From the NCBI GenBank assembly GCA_907165275.2, contig OU015674.1:3471001-3535000 (forward strand): a DNA stretch of 64,000 nucleotides, read 5' to 3'. Under the pieces are notes generated by a model. The model ran no database searches. It was not told where the DNA came from and saw nothing but the letters and a program-made list of their open reading frames with translations. The number at the start of each line of letters is the position of its first letter. The first letter of the stretch is position 1. Source of the DNA: Zygaena filipendulae (lineage: Eukaryota; Arthropoda; Insecta; Lepidoptera; Zygaenidae). The position numbers and the translations under genes are program-made. Shown piece after piece: positions 39,101 to 51,100 of the stretch.

Positions 39101-42100
39101 AACGGGCGCGCCGCGCGACGCGGTACTGAAACTGAAAATGTGCATCCGAAAATAGAAGGTGTTCGAACGGTCCCCTTCGCTTCCAGCGTTAGCAAGTAGC
39201 AGTAAACACGTAGGTGTTTACTTACACGCTAAATAGAAAGTGATAGAAAATCGAGCGAATTCTATATAATAACTAGCTTTCCCCCCCCGGTTTCACCGGA
39301 GTTCCCGCGGAAATTCCAGAATAAAATATAGATATAAACCTTCCTCATGAATCACTCTATGTATTGGTGAAAATCGCATGAAAATCCGTTGCGTTGTTTT
39401 GAAGATCTAAGCATACATAGCGACAGACAGACAGCGGGAAGCGACTTTGTTTTATACTATGTAGTGATTACGATAAGGAAGAAAATTTATGTGTTAGTAA
39501 TTAACGCTTTTAAGGAGTTACAATCCAAACGTATAATAAGACTTATAACTAATACGGCCCTCTTTAATGTCAGATCTATCCAAAACTAAGGGTACGTGGG
39601 CGTTAATCCACGCTGGCTGACTCAATGCAGTTTGAAAATTTTCCTTCACCGTGAAGTATGTATGTGCTATTTGTTTTTGTTCTTCAATGATAAAGCTACA
39701 AAATGCCAATGTTTTCTCTATTTGACATGACCATTATTTATGAATGATTAGGCTTATTTTACGTTTTTAGCCACGATTCACCTTTGGGGTTGAATTTTCA
39801 AAAAACTCTTTCATTCATTCTTCTTCATTAGAGGCAGCCCCGATCAAAATTTTAAGCTTCTAAACCTAAAGGGGAGGAGGGTCTGTATAATAATATGAAT
39901 TATCTTTCATATATTGAAAATCTCTTTAATGAACTTATTTAATCTTTACATAGTGTAAAATGAGGTCGCTTCCCGCTGTCTGTCTGTCGCTATAAACTCA
40001 AAAACTACTGAACGGATTTTCATGCGGTTTTCACCTACGGTATATAGTGATTCATGAGGAAGGTTTATATTTATAGTTTATCCTGGAATTCCCGCGGGAA
40101 CTCCGAAATTACCGCGGATGAAACCGCGGGGGACAGCTACATATTTTTGGTATAAAATATAAATGTGATTTTTTAAGAGTATAAAAGATCAACCTATTTA
40201 TCTATCTATTACATATAGGTAGTCTCGTTTACTTCATAAATAAAGTACATACATATATCACGGACCTGTTATTCCTGTTTTCTATAGGTACCTACTTGAG
40301 AGCAAATAACTTTATATTTACGGCATAGATAAGATTTGAGGTCAATAGAACAGATTAAGTAAGACGCATCTTGCGTTTTGTAAAAGCTACTAACCCACGC
40401 AATTATGTATGTAGTGCCATAACTAACGAAGTAATAATGACGATGTTTCTATTTTAAGCAAATGGAAAAAATCTGTTTACGAGGTTTTACTAAGTATGTA
40501 TTGCGTGAAATACCTACCTCTTTATGATATCTCGACTGCATAATTTAGTTTTATTAATATTATTATTATTACATTATAATACAAGAGTAGTCTTCGGAAC
40601 TACTTGATGAATTATAATGCGGTTTTCACAGATATCTAAAGCATAGCTTGGACCAACTTGCTTTGTTTCATTGGAATAGGATGTCGAGAAAAATTTTGTT
40701 ATATAAAAGCGATTGAGGCGGGTGAAACCGCGGGGCACAGCAAGTAATTTAATATGTTTACCAAATAACATAATACATATTATATTGTAGTCAGATATGT
40801 ATGAAGTGTTAATGTAGATTTGTTATTATTTTTCTTTTGCTGTTGTATATTTTTTTATGAATGTTACCTATAATAACAATTGGTAGGTACCTATTCAATA
40901 TTCAATAATTCAACACACGTATTAACAATAGTAGGTATAATATTGTGATATTATCGCTACTATGATATTGTTATTGAGATAAGAGATTAACATTCTAAAT
41001 TGTAAGATTTCAATATTTCTGTCAGTCTTCACAGTAATGTGTGTATATTGTTGTTCCTTCATTTACCATTGTATACAAAATATGTGCAAATACAATTTAA
41101 TATTTTTCCTTTTTTTTCCTACAATCTGGTTTTAAGAACCAACTTTGGATTAAGTATTTATATTAAAAATTACCTACAGCTACAACTTTCAGCATGATTT
41201 TGTTCAATAGCAAATAGCATTTTAGTTGATACCATACCAATACAAATGAGTATAGACAACAAAAATGTGAATGATTGAATAATTTGTATGAATTTACATT
41301 TTAAGTTTGTACAATAAATGTAGGTATAGTGTCCTTTAACCCGGTTATTTGCAAGCTACATATATGTACTTATAATATTATGTAAGACTTGGTAATCATA
41401 TACCATTTTGTAACATAATACAGACGATCCTCTTGAATGTTTGTCTTGTTAAGTGTAGAAACCGCGAAGATATAAAATTTCAGCTTTGTTCTTAACCTAC
41501 CTAGTACCTACTGATTACAGTGTATTTGACGACACATTTCGACACAGAAAAGTAAGTATGAAGGTACCTACTTAAAAAAAAATGCAATAAACTTGATGCA
41601 AAATCGGAATTAGTGCCGTGGTTTTGAAATTTTTCTTTAAAATATTAACATAGGAAATACTTTAAAGAAGTACTGACGATACAGTAACGTGCCTCACAAA
41701 AATCATATAACAAATGACTGACATGTCGTTTGTCCATCGTTTGTTGGTTCCCTAATTGTGTAGCTAGCATTGTGTAAGATTCTATGGTCACTCATACTTT
41801 ATTCTGGTCACAATTTATTGTCAAGTCACATAACCTTGGTATGAGGTGATTTAACTATGAGTTTCTCTTGAATTCTAATGCAGAAAATCAGCAAAAATTA
41901 AAATTAAAAAAGTTGATATCTGTTAAAAAATTCTATAATGTTGTGCGGCGGTTCGGTAATTCGCTTCCATCCCAAATAATATGAGACATAAATATGAATG
42001 TGAGTTTGTTTGTTTATGCTTTCTCAACCGATCATGAAGTTTTGCATACAGTACAGAAATCACATAGGTATATATGTATACAATTATTATACAACCTTGA

Positions 42101-45100
42101 CATTAACGTCACAAAACTTATGGTTGACGTACATCTGGATATGGAGCCATGACTGCTATGACTCACGGCTAGCGGATAGATGGGTTTAGATAACGTATTA
42201 TTGTATAATAATAAAGGTCATTTATCACTAAACCAATTCTGATTGTATCCCTAATCAGGTCAACAAAAAGGCGCGCCAAATTCAACTCTTTCAACAATTT
42301 TTGTAGTCATTTGTCTTTATACAAACCCATCCTGCTTTCCATCGCAGTTGAGTGAGAACTAAGCTATCCCTATATCTAATAACAGAAATAAATAAACGCG
42401 AATGTTTGTGTCGGTCTGCATGTACAACTTTATCTAATGAATAATATTTCATATTTGATATCAAAATAAAAATCAGTTTCTACATACTTTCGTATAATAT
42501 TAGTTTTATTTATTTATTTAATCGTGTCTAAAGATGAAGTTCGACAAATCAATAACATGACGTCTTTATTGAAATCGAGAAATTTGACAGATAAATTCGA
42601 TAGAGACACGATCCCAAAGCTTCGAAAGTAGCAAAATTTGATTCCGTTTCGATCTTATTTCGATTCGAGTTCGATTTGATCCTAACACGATTACGTCAAG
42701 AGTATGATGACTCTTACTCGATTGCGTCTAGATTAAGCCGGCTGGACTATAGGTATCGGTCGGTGCATTTTTAAATGTTATGCAAGTGAAGACGTTACAT
42801 ACTTTAGAAATCACTACTAGTTACCCATTTAAAAATCAGTTGAGATTTGGACAAATATGGAGTATAGTGTGATGGGTAGGAACAAATAAACCACCAGAAA
42901 TGTTGCTGCTTTGAAACTAAGATAAGATCTCTTTCAAAAGAGGTTGGCGGACGAGGAATTTTAAAACATCTTGATGAAAATGATTTTACATAAACTTGAA
43001 AACTAGTGATCAAAGAGGATTTATAAAACAAAAAAAAAACAAACGATCTCTGCGTATCTATTCACGTTAATCTCCAAAACTACTCAAAGAAGTTTCAAGG
43101 GAATCCAATTCGCGCGGTTGAAACCACGGGCACCAGCTAGTTAAGGAATAATATTATTATATTCTTTAATACTTATTGATATTGATTTTATTAGATACTA
43201 GCTGTCCCGCGCGGTGTTACCCGCGATCATTTCGAAGTTCCCGCGGGAATTCCGGATTACAATATAGCCTATGTTACTTAGGGATAATGTAGCTTTGTGA
43301 TGGTTAAAGAATATTTTAAATCGTTCCAGTAGTTTTTGAGTGAAATCGTAACAAACAAACTAACAAAAAATCAAATCTTCCCTCTTTATAATGTTAGAAT
43401 AGATAAGTCGTTAAAAAGGGCAAACGTGTGCCATTTGCCTACAATACTTCTATTTTACATGCTCTAAAAAACTGAAAAAGTAGATACTAAGTAGGTATAT
43501 AGTTTAATTTTCCGGCTAGCTACCAATTTTGTTAAACTCATTCCACCCAGCTACATACATATTATGTCATAAGAGTGTGAATGGCAAATATGTATAATGG
43601 AGATGTAGGTCATGACATGACACTCTGAGACGCTCTGTACTTACATAGATGGCCGGCGATGGGTACCAAGAAATGTTAAAGCAAGGCATATTTGTTTAAC
43701 ACTCTGCTCTGTTTGTCTAAAATGTAACCGTTGGTGTATAGTGGTTAGTAAAATTGACTGCCACGTCAAGTGTCGTAGGTTCGATCCCCGCATTAGTGTT
43801 TGTGATGAAAAATTGTGTTTTTACCCGCGAGTCTGGGAGTGTAGTATGTATGTGTTTACAAAAAATGAATAGTTAAATATTATAATATTATCTGTTATCT
43901 GGTGCCCATATCACAATCATCTGCTTAGTTTGGAACCAGATTGCACTGTGTGATGATGTTGAAAAATTTATTTTTATTATAATATTCGTAAAGTATTATT
44001 GTGTTGCCAAAATTAAATAAATTAACTCATAAAACTACCATACACTCTCACTCTTCATTTAGGATTTTGAAAAAAATTAGCAATATTAATTGTTATTAGG
44101 TATATTATAATCATCTTTATTAGATTGTCCTTGGCAAAGCTAAGATGAATTCAAAATATTATTATGTATTTCGTTTCTTTGAGCTAAGTTCAAAATAAAC
44201 GTTAATTACCCTTGTCGGTCATTAACTCATTTAATTATTCTACGAAGCTATAATTCATTCAGCGAAGTTATGACACATGAAAACGTTCCAACACTTTCGT
44301 TACAGCATAAGTACCTAGTGTCTGCACAATAACAGTAACATCATAGGTAGTTTAAAAAACCTAAATATTCAAGATACAATTACGTAAAAACAATACGAAA
44401 TAATTGTGTGTAAGAATGTAATTGTTATTATCTTTAGTATCAGCTATAAACTTGTGTGAGAAAGATCCAGTTTTTATCGTGAGAGCGTTTCTGTTTTTTG
44501 ATAATTGTAAACACATTTGCTCTTTTGGTGAGGTCATCTTGACAATGTGGGTGTATGGTAACCCTACCATCAGTTAACATCGTTCAAGGCAACATAAAAC
44601 CCACTCCCACTTCAATTAGGATGTCCCCACGTGTATCAATACTAGCATACTTGCACTTGGCCATCGGTCGTCCCAATGAAGGTATAATATGTGTGGAGAC
44701 CATTATAGACGCAGAGGCAGTGCAGCTTGCTTTGCGTGAGCAGACTTTTCCCTCTGATGATATTTTTTTTTATATTATAAGAATTTACACATTTACACAT
44801 ACATACAAGAATTTACACATACATTAGTAAGACGAGTGCGAATTTAAAAACATCTAGAGATTCGTACCAAATCAATTAATATTTAATACGTCATGTAATT
44901 TCGGGGATTGTTATAAATGTATCGAAGTGTTTCGCATTTCATACAGCAGAAATTAAGTCATTACAGTTGGATACAGATCGGAAACATGATGAAAATCGAA
45001 AGTAGTTTCCCTGGATGCTTAATAAGTCTTTCTCTAGATACTTAAGAAGGAATCTCTCCGGATGCTGAAGCCTTGTCGACGCAGCACGATGTGAACCTCT

Positions 45101-48100
45101 GATCCAACTGATCTGTCCCTGAAGCCTGATTGCAGAATCCTTGAGTGAGAACTATGACTAAGTAGCTTTGTTTTTGTGCAAAACATTTAAAATAGCATTT
45201 AGAGATAACCGGGCTATATATCAACATAAACGTTTCTGCTAAAAATTGTGTCTTCCAAAGTCAAAATTGGGTTTTCTGTCTACAGAAATTTAAGTGTACA
45301 GTGACTAAACTCTATATTCTTTCCTCACAATCCAGTACTTGTAAGTATAAAAAAAAGTTAATTAAGTAGGTATCTAATTCTCCCATTCTTTATTATACCT
45401 AAACCTTACTGACCTTACAGACAAACCTATTACAACTTGACAAAGCAATGTGAAATTGTTCGCGCGAACTGCAATAATAAACCCGAGCGGTGTTAGCTCA
45501 TAAAAGAGGCATTCCAAAAGCTCCGTTTGATATGTGAGTTGTGTGAGGCATTCGGAGCTTCACAAGCTTTTCAATTTGAGAGCATAGGGCGTAAGGGGGC
45601 GTAGGCTAAGTACGTTTGATGCCCCCCAGTCTGGCTATACGAAGTGGCAAGTGCGAACGACAGCCATTAACATTGAATACTGCAACTAATCAATAGGAGT
45701 GTCAGATGCTGTGTGGAATCATTATAAAGTTAAGCCATTCTGAAAACATCCCATCTTTCATTATAAGTTGAATAATGAAATTCTTACAACATTTTTGTCA
45801 ATATTTCTCACTATTTCCCGCGGTTTCGATCACGTTAATTTCGGAGTTCCCGCAGGAATCCCTATTTCATGATTATCGATCGAGTGCCTAGTTAAGGCGT
45901 GAAACCGTAAAAAGAATTCATATTCGCATTTATAATGATGGAGGACAAAACAGATAGATATTTTTAAGTTTTGTTCGTTACTATACTCTTAATCTGCGGT
46001 TTACAAAGACAACCGTGTTCCAGATAGTCTTAGTAGTTAGTTCTAAATCTATTTAAAGTATAACCAATACGCGTAGTGTTTAGTTTTTCCTTTTCCCCTT
46101 GCACTTAACTGACTGACTGGTCGCGTCGCGTTGTCCCCTCGCGAACCCTCAAGGTTACCAAGGGAACTACGCAGTTATGATGACTAACTGACGCCTACCA
46201 GACTGTCTGTCTAAGTACCTATTCATATTATAATTTGTTTACACTTCACACGCATAAGTAAAAAAAAACATCCGAGTCGAATTGAGAACCTCCTTTTTTG
46301 AAATCGGTTAATTGGTATTAATTGGTAACCCTACGTGTGACAAACTGTGCTAAGGTTTTTATCTAAAGAATAATAGATATCTATTATCTTCAGTATCAGA
46401 CAAGTACTAATAAACGGACATAGATAAGCAATAGTGTGTTAACCCACACTGGAGAAATTTTGAGTAAATCGTGTTTTAAAAGTAGGAGCGCCATTTTGTA
46501 TCAACATTTTTTATGTTCAATATTTAGTTACATATTTAAGCGATGTAATAAAGTAAACACATAATTAAAAAACGTTCCCTAACTCTCAATAAATCGTTCT
46601 GAATCAATAACTTAGTTTTGTGGGTTAACATGTCGTTGCTTATCTGCGTCCAAATAATATTATATCAAATAATCAAGAACGTAATCCAACAAAACAGGTA
46701 AGTACATAATTACACTTTTACACAGGCAACATACTTATTCATATTATACGAGGCCCGGGTACTATACTTTTTAAAATCCATTTCACTGCATAGTATAAAA
46801 CAAAGTCGCTTCCCGCTGTCTGTCTGCCCCTTGGTATTCTTAGATCTTTCAAATTACGCAACGGATTTTCATGTGGTTTTCACCAATAGATGTACATAAT
46901 ATGAACAACACTCAAAAAATCCTCAAATATAATTAATAAATAATTAAAATGTTTTTTTTTTTACGGTGAACGATCAATAGTAAATCAGTGATGAAAGATA
47001 TAGGTGTCCCCGACGATACGAGTGATTTATGAGGAAGGTTCATATCTATATTTTATCCTGGAATTCCCACGGGAACTCTGAAATTGCCGCGGGTAAAACC
47101 GCGGGGGACAGCTAGTAAGTTTATAATTTTGAAAAGCGCTCTCGCGATCCTATAATTGGATTTACCTATTAATGGCATCAAACTATTGGAACAAGTGTTG
47201 CTAGTATTAAAAGAGAGTCGCATAAGTACCTACTCACTTTCTTACACATCGATCGACCAAGCTCTTCCCATATCGGGATGTTTGAAAGTGAAAAGAAATA
47301 CCTAAGGTGCAAAAACACGTTATAAAGATGTGTTAAAGTGTAGCACGAATTTATGAAAAGAATATTTTCTTGTAACACATTGATATTCGTATTATATCCC
47401 ACAGAAAATATCATTTAAAAATATTGAAAAAGGTTGGCCCCATGAAAAAGTAAGTGACAAAAAATATCAAAAGTGATGTCAAATATTTCTCATATATTCT
47501 GGATTTGTAGTTTTACTTTGATGTACATAATATGAACAACACTCAAAAAATCCTCAAATATAATTAATAATTAAAATGTTTTTTTTTTTACGGTGAACGA
47601 TCAATAGTAAATCAGTGATGAAAGATATAGGTGTCCCCGACGATATTCGATTAATCGAAATATTTAACTATCGCAAGTGTCACTCCGGTACTAGTCTCAA
47701 TATCGGATCTGAAAATCGAGATTTGATGTTTCGATTCACGATGAGTATATACTCTCTCACTTTCTCTTGATTGCAAAACTGAGTAAGCACCATCATAATT
47801 TGTCATAATAATGATTATCCGTAGATATATATCTATTGTAAATATTATTATTATCTTAGCTTATTTAGATAGGTAGCTGCATCTGTTATCTGGCTAGCGC
47901 CACAAGCGATAAATATTGTCAGCTCATGACATAGCGTGCAGTGTTGATATTGGATCCATTCCAGCGATAAGCGCTTATCGAGCGATTGCAAAATATTCGC
48001 GGTGTTAGCCAACGTTTTGAGTATAACCACTCAACTCCTCTCAGGAGATGAGTAGACGACTCATCTCTACTAAACTTATATAATAAAGTTTGTGAGTTTG

Positions 48101-51100
48101 TGATGTTGTGTTGTAGGGGGTTATCTTTGGATCTACTGAACCGATTTAAAAAATTCTTTTACCCATAGCCAGCTACATTATTTGTAAGCGTCATAGGCTA
48201 TATCGTAACCCGGAATTCCCGCGGGAAGTCCAAAATTACCGAGGGTGAAACTGCGGGGGAACAGCTAGTCGTTAATAATAACTTCGATCCGAACTGGAAA
48301 CGACTTTTTTCATTGATAAGTGCGAATCTAGGTAAGTTGGGGTTTTTTTTTATGCTTTCACGTTTTAACTACTCAACTATTCATCATAAAAGTTTTTTAT
48401 CCACATTGTCAGGGGTACAGAAAAGGACATCGGATACTTTTACATCGGAATTCCCGCGAGAACCACTGAGTAAATGAGAGGATTTTTTTAAAATCCCGCA
48501 CAACAGAGTTCTCGAGGGATTTCGCAAATTCACGCGGGCAGTCGCGTGCAGCAGCTAGTCAGAAATAAAACGGTACACCAATTAGTTTGATTAAAAACGA
48601 CATTTTCCTAAGCTAAACATTGTTGCCTCGTCTGTGCGTACGTAAAACGGAACGTTTTAATAATTAACCTCTTACTTGTACAGTCGCTAACTTCGCAAGT
48701 AACTTTCTCCTTAGTGAATATAGTGTTGCTTGGAACGCATTTAAAATTTTACCGCAACTGTGAGATAAATCACTGTTTACGACCCTTTGTATGGAGTATG
48801 GAGCTGCGTGCAAGGGGAACGGTCCCCAACTACCAAGGAAGTAAGAATAGACACGAGTGTGCAGTGCTTAGGTGCTTGCTATTCTCAAACTTATTTCCAT
48901 GGCGAGTCGTGAATATATTATTTGACATTGACACTTATGGAAGTTGGATACCGGATGCAACTCTATATTCACTTGTGTAGATGAACGATAACGGTATAAA
49001 TGTAATTTATTCATAAACACAAACTAACTACGAGTATTAAAAATATCAAAACAAAAATGTATAAATAGAAGTTAACTTGTGCAATCTGTAAGTTACTCCG
49101 GGGAATTGCGGGGTAACGCTAGTTTGTTACGGGTAAATAAGGCTTTAACCCTTTCACCGCCATCCACGTAATATCACGATCTAAGAAAGACGTGCTCCTG
49201 GGTCAGAAACGTACTTTTACGTAACTAACAAGTCACTGTTATAGGGCTTAAACCAGGCTGATTGCCCAACTAAAGCCTTAACTTATTAAGGCTACTAAGA
49301 CGTGGTGATGAAAGGGTTGCACATAGGGAACTTTTCATACCGATACAAAATTTTAAGGATTCTGACATTAACGCTGCGCTGGTTCAACAGCGAGTACAGA
49401 GTAGAATGGTACCTAACACAGAAGCAAATCAACTAAGTACCTACTACCTATTAGAATAAGTACAAAAACGGAACTGTCGGTGAAATGACTATAGCATGCA
49501 ACCCTCAGTTATTATGCAACCATACGCTATCTCCTTTGATAGCACACTGTAGTAACTATGGTGTCCCACAGTGCTTAAAGTCATTATTGTTCTGAGGCCA
49601 AAGCGGATGGCTATGCCGGCCGTCACGTCATCTCATAGACAATTTTTTTCTTCCTCTAATTGAGTTGACGACCCGTTAATAGAACTGGCCCTGAACGCTA
49701 TCATAATATTAAAAAGCTGGAATCGTAAATAAACCTATTTCGGAAGTCGAAACCGTCCGTAGTTTGATTATTATTATTGGTGATTTCTTTTAGGCGAATT
49801 TCTTTTAGGTTCTATTAGGTACCTACCTAGGTAACCTACCCAAGTCAAGTAGTCGAATGGGGCGATTTTGATGGTGGAAATCTCTGTTGGTAGTTGGTAC
49901 CAAACAAGGATGATGGTACCAAATAACCCTGGGGACACCTCAGGCTAGGGGGACATTAAATAAGAAGTATTTACCTATACACAGTAGCGTAGTAGGTAGG
50001 TAGGTAACCTATCTAGTCTTCAGTCTTCACTACATATTATAAAAACAAATTCCTCTGCCGCGTCTGTCTCTCTGTCGTCTGTCTGTTCGCGATGAACTCA
50101 AAAACTACTGAACGGATATTAATGCGGTTTCCACCAATAGATAGAGTGATTCAGGAGCCACATATTTTGGCTAAGGTGTAGAGTTTGTGAAGTTAGACCT
50201 TGTAGAGTTAGGGCGTGTAGAGTTAGAAGCTTGGCTCTACATAAGATCTGATAACTTTTTGAAAGTGGTACCTACCTATATGGTCTCGTCTTGGCAACAT
50301 TTTACATGAAAATGTTTTTGCTGGGATATACCTAGTCTAATTGCTAGAAAATTATCTTAGGCACCATGATTTTAGTATATACTAGCTGTGCCCCGCGGTT
50401 TCGCCTGCGTGAGTTTCGGAATGGGCGCCCATGTTGACTACATTTTTTTAGGCTGTCTTGTAGATTAATAAAAAAGATTGGACACGTATTTTTTCTTTTT
50501 TTATGTAACCTAATCAAAAGATAATTTTTAAAATTTTGATTTTCAAAAGTAGTCAACATCCCTATTCCCGCAGAACCTATTTTTTACTAAAAAAAAAGTA
50601 GCACAAGTTACTCCTTATAACATCCGCTGTCTGCGAGTGAAAGTCCCGTTAAAATCGATCCAGCGCTTTTAGAGATTAGCCGGAACGAATAGACAGACAG
50701 ACAAAAATAACATAGTTGATTTTTTATTTAAGTAGGTACCTACCGTATATACCAACTATCATATGCATTTAGTGAAATTATTTAATTTGGAATTACCTAC
50801 AAACAGACACTTCAATTTTCTTTATATGTATGTATGTATAGATAGGTAGGTAGGTAGGTAGGTACCAGGCCTGACTCGGGTGACTATACTGGTTTTTCAG
50901 AGGACTTTAATTTAGAATTTAAATTAACACCACGTACAACCTACCTACGTACCGACTTATGTAATACTTGATTTATCTTTTAAGTAGGTATAGGCACCTC
51001 AAATACTGCACAGCAACAGAAAACGAAGTTGATTATATAAAGTTCTATGTTACCATTCGTAGGTAGCTACGTCCTACCTACCTATCATCTCGAATCCCAG

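Noticed and set aside
43729..43800. tRNA gene
   Set aside because: The A and B boxes are present but acceptor and anticodon stems do not pair; the long 3' body fits a SINE.
44555..44827. 90-codon + strand open frame
   Set aside because: No homology and a simple-sequence end (ATTTACACATAC repeats).
50344..50559. 71-codon - strand open frame
   Set aside because: Runs through the Lep1-like element and the MITE inserted in it.
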